A stretch of DNA of 64,000 nucleotides from positions 307,776,224 through 307,840,223 of the forward strand of contig CM030361.1 of the NCBI GenBank assembly GCA_017893485.1, read 5' to 3'. The DNA is from Hemerocallis citrina. Its lineage: Eukaryota; Streptophyta; Magnoliopsida; Asparagales; Asphodelaceae. The notes under the pieces are model-generated. The model ran no database searches and was not told where the DNA came from. It saw only the letters and a program-made list of their open reading frames with translations. This document shows positions 47,349 through 57,653 of the stretch, one piece after another; the stretch's first letter is position 1; the number at the start of each line of letters is the position of its first letter. Both the position numbers and the translations under genes were made by a program.

Positions 47349-47777
47349 ATAGATTTGCCCGTGGGCACGTGCCTACAGTACGTCTTCGAAACGATACAAG
47401 ACACGAAAAGCTCTATAAACAGTAAAACAACAATTATGTAGTTCAAGTTTGAATAGTATGACAATAATTAGTTGTAAATAACATCCATGTTTCTATTAGT
47501 ATATGTTGAAAATTAATTATAAATGAGAGTGTAAAATCCAACTTCTTAGAACTTTAAGGGTAGAAAATGATGAAATTTAACTGTTGAAGAGATATTTGCT
47601 ATTTTCAACATGTGCAATAAAAAAAAGCATAAAAATTCTGAAAATTTTACAAACCTGAAATCTTAAAATCTAAATTTCTAAGTAAATAAAGAAAGAATGG
47701 GAGAGAGAGAAAGAGATAAATATGAAAAAGTGAAGAGAGAAGAGAGAAATAGTAATAAAGTAATGAGTTTTTTAAAA

Positions 47778-47808
<31 letters not shown>

Positions 47809-47902
47809 GGGGGGGAATGTGTTTTGTGAGGTTGGATCTAGGCCTTTGATTTTGGGGGATTGAAGGTGAGCCACTTGATAGCTTTCTTTGTGTTTTGTGT
47901 TT

Positions 47903-47912
<10 letters not shown>
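47349..47912 (-). mobile_element. short Helitron-like element A4
   Basis: The minus-strand 5' part (ACACAAAGAAAGCTATCAAG) matches A1-A3, and the 3' end has GGCACGTGCCCACGGGCAAATCTA. The 5' tip is blurred by a TA repeat. Contains a poly(G) tract at 47784-47815. About 560 bp, non-coding. Confidence 0.65.

Positions 47913-47978
<66 letters not shown>
47909..47978. repeat. (TA)n(AG)n microsatellite
   Basis: About 33 bases of TA repeat then 37 of AG repeat, between Helitron A4 and the MULE left end. Confidence 0.96.
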
Positions 47979-47980
<2 letters not shown>

Positions 47981-48084
47981 TTCTTCCGTTACAAACGGGC
48001 CTGTTCGCGCAGACCCGTGCGAACTTTGATCTGGACCGTTGGATCTTCGATCCAACGGCCCATATATTTTTTAATGAAAATTTG

Positions 48085-48174
48085 CCTTAACCCGTCGTTG
48101 GGAATGACGGGTTAAGGCAAAATTTTATTTAAAAAAATAGCCTTAACCCGTCCTTCCCAAGAACGGGTTAAGGC
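48085..48174. repeat. two subterminal palindromes of the MULE
   Basis: 33-base palindromes at 48085-48117 (CCTTAACCCGTCGTTG ... ACGGGTTAAGG) and 48142-48174 (AACCCGTCCTTCCCAAGAAC inside), just within the left end. They have the same AACCCGT/ACGGGTT arms as the central satellite. Confidence 0.85.
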
Positions 48175-48289
48175 AATCTATATTCATTTGTATTTGCATT
48201 CAGATCGTCTTCTTCGACGATTTCTCTTCCGCTCTTTCTTCTTTCTTCGACGAACCCAACAAGAAAAAAACCCTAATCCTTTGTCTACA

Positions 48290-50070
48290 CCCAAATTTGC
48301 CCTCCTCCGTCCGCTCACCCTCCTCTCTACTCCAAAGTTTGAAATCCTACTCTCTCATCCCCTCTTCGAAACGAAATTGAAACCCTAGTTCTCCTCCAAA
48401 TCGATTCTTTGGCTTCATTTCGACCTATTTTGTAAGGTATAGACTATTTCTTTACCTCAGTAATCTATATTTGTGTTTATTTTTCAATTTGTGTATACTA
48501 AAATATTTAGATAGTGGGAAAAATTTTATTTGCCTTAGTAGATTTTAGATGTAGAATCGGGTCGACTTTAACTATATTCAATTGCGGTTAGTAGATTTTA
48601 GATATAGAATCGGATTTTAGATGTAGATTTTAGATGTATATACGAAATTAGTTAGAAACTTTTCAGTGCGGTTATGGTTGAAAACCCTGCAAACGACAGT
48701 AAAAAATACGAAACTTTGCGAGTAGGTTCGTCTCACGTAGCACAAGCTACCCCAAGTTGTAGAAGTGAGTTTCGACTCACGGTTCGAGAGATACGGCCGC
48801 GTATCGCTTTCGGTTGGAAAAAAATAACTAAAGCGGTACACAGCTGTATCTCGCAAACCGTGACTCAAAACTCGCTTCTACAAGTTCGGGTGGCTTGCTC
48901 TACGTGAATTCGACCAAGTCGAAAAGTTTTATAATTTTTGGATGCCGTTTGTGTGGTTTTCTTCAATTCCTTGCATGAGAAGTTTTTGACTTAGAATTTT
49001 ATAAGTGCGGTTAGATTAGAAAATACTTCAAACGACCTCCAAAAAATACGAAACTTTGCGAGTTGGTTGGTGTCCCCTATGAGAAGCCAATCCAACTTGT
49101 AGAAGTGAGTTTCGACTCACGGTTCGAGAGATATGGCCGTGTATCGCTTTCGTTTGAAAAAAACCAAGTATAGCGGTACACGGCCGTATCTCGCAAACCG
49201 TGACTCGAAACTCGCTTCTACAAGTTCGGGTGGCTTGCCCTATGTGAATTCGACCAAGTCGGAAAGTTCTATAATTTTTGGATGTCGTTTGTGTAGTTTT
49301 CTTAACTTTCTCGCATGAGAAGTTTTTGACTTAGAATTTTCTAAGTGCGGTTAGATTAGAAAACCCTTCAAACGACCTCCAAAAAATACGAAACTTTGCG
49401 AGTCGGTTGGTGTCCCCTATGAGAAGTCACCCAAAGTTGTAGAAGTGAGTTTCGACTCACGGTTCGAGAGATACGGCCGCGTATCGCTTTCGGTTGAAAA
49501 AAACCAAGTATAGCGGTGCACGGCCGTATCTCGCAAACCGTGACTCGAAACTCGTAAGTGCGGTTAGAGTTGAAAACACTTCAAACCACCTCCAAAAAAT
49601 TCAAAACTTTGCGAGTTGGATGATCTCATGTAGCGCAAGCCACCCCAACTTGTACAAGTTAGTTTCGACTCACGGTTAGAGAGATACGGCCGTGTATCGC
49701 TTTCGGTTGAAAAGAAGCCAGATAAAGTGATACACGGCCGTATCTCTCTAACCGTAAGTCGAAACTCACAACAACAAGTTGGGGTGGCTTGCGCTACGTG
49801 AATTCTAGCAAGATGCAAAGTTTAATTAATTTTGGATGCCATTTGTGTGGTTTTGTGACGTTCCTCACATTAGAAGATAGTGACTTAGAAATTTTTAATT
49901 GCGGTTAGATTAGAAAACCCTTCAAACGACCTCCAAAAAATACGTAATTTTGCGAGTAGGATGATCTCATGTAGCACAAGCAACCCCAATTTGTAAAAGT
50001 GAGTTTCGATTAACGGTCCGAGAGATACAATCGTGTGTCGCTTTTGGTTATAAAAACACCAAATACACCG
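48290..50070. repeat. MULE left terminal inverted repeat
   Basis: From TTTGCCCTCCTCCGTCCGC onward it matches the reverse complement of 61659-59995 over about 1.7 kb with scattered differences. From about 48650 it is a tandem array of ~310-bp units, each with an internal inverted repeat built on ACGGTTCGAGAGATACGGCC and TACGGCCGTATCTCGCAAACCG-type arms. Four to five units can be counted, one shortened near 49555. The CT-rich outer part (48190-48440) looks like a 5' untranslated promoter-proximal region. Confidence 0.88.
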
Positions 50071-50113
50071 GTTTAGTACCCCTAACTGTTCTCCTTTTCA
50101 CGATTTGTTAGGT

Positions 50114-52443
50114 ATGGACAGTTTTGAAGAAAGTTCTGTAGCCGGAGAGAAATTTGTTCGTGCACAACAAATTGGCGAGTTTCTTCCTCATGTTGACGAG
50201 CACCTAAAACCGAAGATTGGTATGACATTTCCCACTCTAGAGAAAGCGGAAAATTTTATTCATCATATTGCAAATGTGCAGAATTCTCTATGCGTAAGGG
50301 TAGAAATAAATACAAGAAAAACGATGTAGTGGATAAATCATATGTTTGTAATAAAGCCGGGGAGTCACCGAATAATCATAATGAAGCTAGACGAGGAACA
50401 ACTTTTAGAACGGGTTGCAAAGCTTTCATTCGTGTCAAACTAAACCCATAAAGTAATTCACAAAGTAATTCATGGATTCTTTATTTATTAAATGAAGCAC
50501 ACAATCACAAATTTACTTCACCTGGTAGACATCACTTGCTACCTCGAAACCGTGAATTGACAAAAACAGATAAAAAAGTAATTGGTCAACTTACCGAAGC
50601 TAATGTCCCTGTATACAGACAAATGCTATTCTTCGAAGGTGCAAGTGGAGGTAATGAGAAAATTGGTTTCACTGAAACCGATATCAGAAATCTCAGGAGA
50701 GACGAGATGGAGGGTTTAAAAGGACACGACGGGCAAATGCTACTTGAGTTCTTTGAATCCAAAAAGGAGACCGATCCTTTATTCTATTTTGATTACCAAT
50801 GTGATCCCGAAGGGCGATTGTCACATTTTATGTGGGTGGATGGTATCGCTAGAAAGAATTTTGAAGTATTCGGGGATGTTCTTTGCTTTGACGCTACCTA
50901 CAACACAAACCGATACGGGATGTTGTTCGTACCATTTGTTGGATTCAACCATCATTGGCAATCAATATTTCTAGGTTGTGGGTTCATCCCCAATGAGAAG
51001 GCATCCTCATTTGATTGGTTCTTTGAAAAGTGGCGAGAAGCAATGTCATGCGATCCGATCAATATCGTGACAGATGAGGATCGTGGAATAACTTCTGCAA
51101 TTTCTAAAGTTTTTCCAATCACATCACATAGATATTGCATATGACATATTTTGGATAAGTTACCGCATGAAGTGCGCATGCCGAATAACGTTGACGAATT
51201 TAGGAATGCTTTGAAGAGTATCATTTACACAACGGAATTTAAAACAGAATTTGAACAGAAGTGGAAAAATTTGATCTCCCAGTACAAACTTGAGAATAAC
51301 AAATGGTTGAAGGAAAAGTTTGAGATCCGCGAAAAATAGACTCCCGTGTACGCAAGAGACTCATTTTGGGGGGACATGTTGAGTACCCAACGTAGTAAAT
51401 CTCTACATTCATCCTTGAAGCACCATACTCATAAGAAGTACTCATTACATGAATTTGCCGTCATCTTTGACCGACTCTTAGTAAAACAAGGACACAATGA
51501 ACTTAAAGAAACACATCATAATCGCGAGGAGAGGCCAAAATTGAAGACCGAATGGGCATTGGAGTCACAAATGGCGCGAACATACACTCTGAAGATTTTC
51601 TACAAATTTCAACAAGAAGTTGTAAAAAGCTTATTACTTAATGTGAGTTTAATTGCGAGTATGGATACATCGGATAGTGCAGCTTATTCTGTAACAGTTT
51701 GTGGAAATTCAGAACCGGGGAGGGTGATTTCTTATTGTAAAATCACCCAAATTTCTGAATGCCCTTGTGCCATGTACAGCTTCGTAGGCATTCTCTGCAA
51801 ACATCTATTGGAAGTTATTCGGTTCACAGATCACACCGCACTACCCGAGTAATATATTTGTAAGCGATGGACCAGGGATCAACTGAGAAAAAGCAGTATA
51901 CCGGTTCCCAATAGTATGGGCGACAATTTTGCCTCTCGTTATTATGAACTGACTATGCACTCAAGATATTTGGTCAATCTTGGTTGTTCTTCAGAGCGAG
52001 GGTACAAGTACATGCTCGACCACATGCTCAAGGGAATCGAAGGTTTTGCTAACACTGAATCAGTGAGTAGCACACCATACGAAGGTAGCGCACAACCTGA
52101 GAGTGGTGGACATGCACATGTAGGTGACCCCGTGCAGTGCACCACAAAGGGGAGGCCTAAAAGGAAAAGATTGAAGCCTATCAGAGAAGGCCAAAAAACG
52201 AAGAGGCCAAGATTTTGCAGGACATGCTTTCGTGTCGTAGGTCACGATTCACGGAATTGCCCAAAAAATATAGCAAGGTATTATATCAGAGATTTTTGTA
52301 TTTGTTAATTGGACTCAATGAATGTAAACTTGTTGTAGTCGATACTAACCCATTCTTCTTCCTTATTTAGTGGATCGGTAGGGTACGAAGAAGCTTCAAA
52401 TGCTGGAGAGAGTGATGATGATGAAGGCGAAGATTTGTGCTAA
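50114..52443 (+). pseudogene. FAR1-like MULE transposase
   Basis: ATG at 50114 starts an N-terminal FAR1 DNA-binding region (IGMTFPTLEKAENFI, then MRKGRNKYKKN after a one-base frameshift near 50288). The MULE transposase domain follows (WVDGIARKNFEVFGDVLCFD, VPFVGFNHHWQSIFLGCGF, IVTDEDRGITSAI), then the FAR1-type VYARDSFWGDMLSTQRS. The SWIM zinc finger is intact (CPCAMYSFVGILCKH). A C-terminal knuckle reads CRTCFRVVGHDSRNC. A clear intron (52278-52370, GT...AG) splits the tail. Stops: TAA 50449, TGA 51142 (former Trp), TAG 51337 (former Trp), TAA 51850. The likely catalytic Glu (RSES in relatives) reads RSKS. Not functional. Confidence 0.9.
52278..52370 (+). other. intron of the transposase gene
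   Basis: AAG|GTATTA donor and TTATTTAG|TGG acceptor. Splicing joins the zinc knuckle to an acidic C-terminal tail (SDDDEGEDLC) ending at TAA 52441-52443. Confidence 0.75.
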
Positions 52444-52960
52444 GGGGTTTTTCGTGTTATGTATGTCATATCAAACTTTGAAGATAAAAAACGAATAATT
52501 GCTTACTTTTTTATTTTGCTTTGCAGATAATTATTAATTTCGACTCGATTATTAACTTAATTTTTTTTTTTGGTGTAGGTCCGGAATGAAACATAAAACC
52601 GTGTCCATGGAAAGAAGCAATGCGTTGAAAAATTCCTTACTTTTGATTGTATATATGTGGTTAATTGAACGTATCTATTTGGTACAATTAACCTACTGAT
52701 GTATTTAATCAGAGTGTAATCTCTGTATGTGTGCATGTTGTATATTTGTGAACCACACATGTTGTTGTGGGTTTTGATCTTGTAATTGGGTAGCGAATAT
52801 TAATTTATGTTGAAATTTGTGAATTTTGAAAATGTGTGCAATTTGGGCAACCCGATGCCGATGTGTACAGATTTATTATTTGTGTTGCAGATTGTGTATT
52901 TCTGGATGATATATCTATGTTGTGGAAAATTATAATAATGTATGCAGTATTGATCAAGGG
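52444..52960. other. transposase 3' region
   Basis: AT-rich, transcript-end-like sequence with no gene or repeat recognised. Confidence 0.5.
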
Positions 52961-53190
52961 CTGCCAATTACTCTCTACTAAACCCGTTATTGGGGATAAC
53001 AGGTTAAGATCACTTAACCCGTTATCTTGAATACCGGGTTAAGGAGATAGATATTGGCAGTCCTTAATCAATACTTGGTTTGTAGGGAATGAAGTCCTGC
53101 CAATATCTCTCCACTTAACCCGTTATTGGCGTTGACGGGTTAAGATCACCTAACCCGTCATTGGTAATAACGGGTTAGGTAGAGATTTTT
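52961..53190. repeat. palindromic satellite cluster 1 (2 units)
   Basis: Two ~100-bp palindromes, 52961-53060 and 53097-53190. Each opens CTGCCAAT and, in the first, closes ATTGGCAG. Each half is itself a ~32-bp palindrome (CTTAACCCGTTATT ... AATAACGGGTTAAG), with ATCA-type spacers at the centre. Start-to-start distance is 136. Confidence 0.93.
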
Positions 53191-54497
53191 TACAGAACTT
53201 TCGACTGTGTAGGTAATATCTTCTTTTGTTAATACATATACAAATTTGTTCATTCGCAACAAGTCATTCGCAACAACAAATTTGTTCATATATCAAACAT
53301 TACAAACTGGCAAGAACATGTTGTTTGAAGATACATAGAATGCGTACATAACTTAAGCAAAATTGATATTACAAAGTCATCCTTTGACACTCTACTCCAA
53401 AATTGAAATTAATTTAGTATACAAGTACATGCTGGGTTTCTTCTTAAAGAGGTAGGAAGGACCGTTGACTCTGTCTTTTTTTTGAATGCATAAGTAGCAG
53501 TTATCCCCCCTGCATACAATTTAGTTCACTACTATTACACAGAGGTAAAAATTCTCCGCTTCGTGGGATGGAGTAGTAGTGGGTGTAACCGTATATTCAA
53601 AGCATATATTCAAAGTACTTGACAACTTCTTGACACGCATTCTTCATATTCGTACTATTTGTTGCACGATCGTGAGGTGTGTATGCCAAGAAGCTGAAAA
53701 ATACCATGAATACATTGTGATACCCACCACTACTCCGTCCTACGAATGCAGAGAATTTTTACACTCTGTGTAACAATAGAGAACGAATGTGTATGAAAGG
53801 AGGACAATTGCTACTTATGCATACACTCTAAAAGCCCGAAAAAAGAAGACTAAGGAGAATGAAGGAAGAAAAACAGGCAGAGTCGGCGGTCCTCCCTACC
53901 CCTTTGAGAGAAACCCAGCATGCACTTGTACACTAAAGTGGACATGCACAAGTCTCTCTACTCCTGCATCTTCAGCTTCTTTTTTTATAACTCAAACTTT
54001 GCACCTGAAAAACAGCAATCTATGTATTGAAGAACAACAATTGAAGGCGACCCTCTTTGAACTCAAATTTTTTTATAACTCAAACTTCTTTCCCCTTCAA
54101 GAAGAAAAGATTATCTTGAAGAGAAGAAGAAAAGATTGGCTCCTCGTACTTTTTTTGTACAATGTTATTTGAAGTGTCTCCTCTCTCTCTTTTTCCCTTC
54201 TCTACATTGAACTCATTGTTATTTGAGTGATGAACTCAATAGGCTTAGTTATAGGGAAATGAAGAAGGAGGGGTGCATGACAGCAATTATGCCTGCCAAG
54301 ATGCACAGCAAACAAGAAGGGATTAAAACAAGAAGAAGAAGAAGACAAGAAGTAAATTGTAATACACTTCTCAACACATTGATACAAAAATCAAAAACTA
54401 TGATACACTTCTCCAAAAAGCAGCAACAAGGACAGCAAGCATGACCACCAAATTGATACACATCTCAAAATGAACAGACCATGTCTACAAATTACTT
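53191..54497. other. non-coding MULE interior
   Basis: Contains a ~240-bp imperfect hairpin (53536-53774; arms CACAGAGGTAAAAATTCTC and complement). The 127-codon frame at 53789-54172 has no recognisable family and biased composition, and is not called as a gene. Confidence 0.5.
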
Positions 54498-54872
54498 CTG
54501 CATATATATCTCTACTTAAGTCGTTGTTGGTGACGACGGGTTAAGTACACTTAACCCGTCGTCACCAACGACGGGTTAAGTAGAGAAATATATACAGTCC
54601 TTTATGCCAATACCTGGTCTATACATGATAAACCACTGCCAATATTTGTCAACATAACCCGTTGTTATGGATAACGGGTTAAGTTAACGTAACCCGTTAT
54701 CACCAACGACGAGTTAAGTACACTTATATTTGCAGAAGTTTATGACTACATGCATAAGTAGATGGTGAAGTTCTGCCAATATACGTTAACTTAATCCGTT
54801 ATTGACGATAACGGCTTAAGTACACGTAACCCGTTATCTTAAATAACGGGTTAAGTGTACCTATATCGGCAG
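54498..54872. repeat. palindromic satellite cluster 2 (3 units)
   Basis: Units start at 54498, 54636 and 54773 (spacing 138 and 137). Each is ~100 bp with the same nested-palindrome plan and similar 36-38 bp spacers. The first has GTCGTCACCAACGAC in place of GTTATT-type arms. Confidence 0.93.
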
Positions 54873-55184
54873 TACTGATAATTATTAAATTGCATGAAAA
54901 AAATTTATAAACAAGTTTGTAAATATAACATATAAAGTAGTTCACTTAATGAAAATAATTTATGATAAATTATTCAAACACCACTTTGACCCTACTAAAA
55001 CCTGCTGCAAAAAATCTGCTCATAAAATTTTATATAATTAGCTTTCCAGAGATGTTCGTTACGCGATTTCAAATTTTGTTTGTAAACAAATACATTTTTA
55101 AAACATTTATGTTCATTCAGCGAATTCAGTTTAAAAAATTATGTTAGATATAATTTTTGGTTGGGTTAGTACTTTGTAGGGTTA

Positions 55185-55275
55185 AAGTAGGGTTACAGTA
55201 GGTTAAGGGCAGGGTTAGGGTTAGCGGGGGTTAGGGGTTTGGTTAGGGTTACTGTAGGGTTAAGGTTATTGCAAG
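55185..55275 (+). repeat. degenerate telomere-like GGGTTA repeats
   Basis: Run of GGGTTA/GGGTTAGGG variants. A run of the opposite orientation (CCCTAA) is at 56545-56650. The flanking sequence up to about 55450 is also inverted at 56690-56830. Confidence 0.75.
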
Positions 55276-55509
55276 GAAGACATTTGCGGTAAGATCTTGT
55301 TTTGGTTTATCCTTGGTTTGGTTAGGGTCTCACCACTCTTTACGTACATTATCTTCTGAACTCTACAAAATAGACATTCATATGTATGTTTTTTTGTTTG
55401 TATTTTTTATTTATTTTCATTCCTAGCCACGTAACTAACCGATATAAAATCGATACCATCAAACGAATATAAAAATTAACACAAATTAATTTGTATTTTG
55501 TTTCATAAA

Positions 55510-55870
55510 AACCTAAAGTACATAGCCATATATGTGAAAAAACACATGTAGATTCTCACATGTAGCTAATATATCGGAAAAACCATATGTAGATTCCCAC
55601 ATGTTTGTCTTGAATAATAGACATGCTACTGGGAAGAATTCCACAAGATTGGGAAGAAGAGGTGTGATCACATGTAGTACAACAAGTTCATTATGGAAAA
55701 AACCAAGTGTAGATCCCCACATGTAACGGAAAAAACCACATGTAGCCTATATGTGGGAAAAACCACATGTAGATCCCCACATGTAGCCTATATGTAGGAA
55801 AAACCACATGTAGATCCCCACATGTAGCCTATATATGAGAAAAACCACGTGTAGATCCCCACATATGATG
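55510..55870. repeat. ~41-bp tandem repeat (CACATGTAG type)
   Basis: Repeats of CACATGTAGATCCC, CACATGTAGCC and TATATGTGGGAAAAACC; three regular copies at about 55735-55870, with degenerate copies to the left and at 56205-56285. Confidence 0.85.
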
Positions 55871-56540
55871 ATGCTGATATCCCTATTGAAAAAGCCTAAC
55901 CAGATGCGCCACGCCATCAGATCCAATTACTTGGCCATGAAGAACTGGATCTGATTAGTTTCGGAGTAGCCTAACCATTTTTTTTGTAAAAACAAGTTAA
56001 CGACGTTCGCGTCGGTCTCTCTTCGTTGGAGCGGTAACGGAACTCCATTGACGATTGAAGAGAGATTCTAGGGTTTTGGATGATTTTGTTCAAAACTGCG
56101 AGATTTGGGAGATTTGAACGAAATTCTGAAATCACGTCTGGTTATGATAAAGAGAGAGAAAGGCGGGAGCGTCAAATCTTTTTCTCTTCGTAGTAGAACA
56201 AGTTCAATATGGAAAAAACCTAAAGTACATAACCACATGTAGCCTATATATGGGAAGAACCACATGTACATCCCCACATGCATGTACAAGAAGACTAATA
56301 CAGATGTGGAATCTCGCTGTGATGATGATGGTATCCTAATGGAAAAGCCTAAACCCGTTATTAGAGTGCCACACCACCAGATCCAATTACTTGGCCATCA
56401 AGAACTAGATCTGATCACATGTAGTAGAACAAGTTCATTATGGAAAGATCAGGTTAGAGATGAAGAAGGAGAATTAGTGGGATAGCTGCGTGACGTTAGT
56501 ATAACGCAAGACTAGACAAATATTAACCTAATTAATCAAA
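55871..56540. other. centre of an internal inverted repeat
   Basis: Lies between the telomere-like inverted arms. Two related segments (GCCACGCCATCAGATCCAAT near 55908; CACCACCAGATCCAATTACT near 56373) recur. 55990-56190 resembles a gene leader, but no ORF of note is seen. Confidence 0.45.
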
Positions 56541-56544
56541 ACAA

Positions 56545-56650
56545 AAAACAAACACTCACTACTAACCCATAACCCTACCTTACCATAACTCTATCTTACC
56601 CTAACCCTAACCCTAGACTAACCCTATCTTAACCTAACCCTTACCCTAGG
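56545..56650 (-). repeat. degenerate telomere-like CCCTAA repeats
   Basis: Inverted partner of 55185-55275. Confidence 0.75.
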
Positions 56651-56836
56651 TTACTTATGATATTTTATTTTATGAACTTTTACACAACCTATAATGTTAA
56701 CAAATTTATAGTGGTTAGTTACGTGGCAATAAATGGAAATTAATAAAAAATATAAACAATTATGGGCATATTAATGTCACTTTGCACAGTTCAGGAGACA
56801 ATTCTCGCAAAGAGTGAAGAGAAATTTGTAGAAAGC

Positions 56837-57204
56837 ATAAAAATACCTTTCTACTTAACCCGTTATTGTGAATAACGGGTTAAGATCACTTAACCCGTTA
56901 TTCACAATAACGGGTTAAGTAGGGATATTTTGGCAGAACTTTATCATCTAAAGACCTGAGTTTAAAATTCTTCGGCCAATATATGTCTACTTAACCCGTC
57001 ATTGTGGATAACGGGTTAAGTGACCTTAACCCGTTATTCACAATAACGGGTTAAGTAGAGCTATTTTGGCAGAACAACACTCACTACAGGCCTGAGATTA
57101 AAAATCTTCTGCCATTATATTTTGATGACCCGTTATTGTCGATGACGGTTTAGGTGTGGGTAAACCGTCATCACCAATGACGGGTTAGGTAGAGATATTT
57201 CAGA
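56837..57204. repeat. palindromic satellite cluster 3 (3 units)
   Basis: Units start near 56837, 56974 and 57109 (spacing about 137 and 135). In the first two the AATAACGGGTTAAG arms are almost perfect, and the outer TTTTGGCAGAAC flank is conserved. Confidence 0.93.
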
Positions 57205-57653
57205 AGAAAATCAATACAGGTGTCTTGGTGAAAATACAACCTCACAACAACAATTCATAACACAAGAATTAAGAAACTCAGTTCAAAACAATACAACAAC
57301 ATATATATATCATATCACAACAACTCAGAAATCCATGTTCGCAAAAATATATATGTGAAGACATAAAATAGGACATTCATTAGCAAATACCATTCTCAAT
57401 AAATCGTTCAACTTCATTTCTGTATTTTTTTCAACTACCTATTACAAGTCATTCACTACAAAAAAATTCATCTCAATAATGAAGTCCTATACATGGATCG
57501 ATTCAGCTATCTTCATGGTTGAGTTCCGTGGATGCCCAGTAATTATCTACAACATTTACAAACATAGAAATAAACAGTCGTTCTTAGTTATTTAAACGGA
57601 ATAAAATCAAAAACCAAACAATAAAATACCACTAACCAACCTATTGTTAGATA
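57205..57653. other. PMD gene 3' flank
   Basis: AT-rich; no feature recognised. Confidence 0.5.

Noticed and set aside
53789..54172. 127-codon plus-strand frame in the MULE centre
   Set aside because: Lys/Phe-rich, no domain, no conserved neighbour; probably chance in AT-rich DNA.
55185..56650. True telomere or chromosome end
   Set aside because: The repeats are short, degenerate and present in both orientations inside a transposon, so interstitial.
52961..57204. CRISPR-like array of repeats with spacers
   Set aside because: Repeats are ~100-bp nested palindromes with spacers that resemble each other, inside a plant transposon; there are no cas genes.
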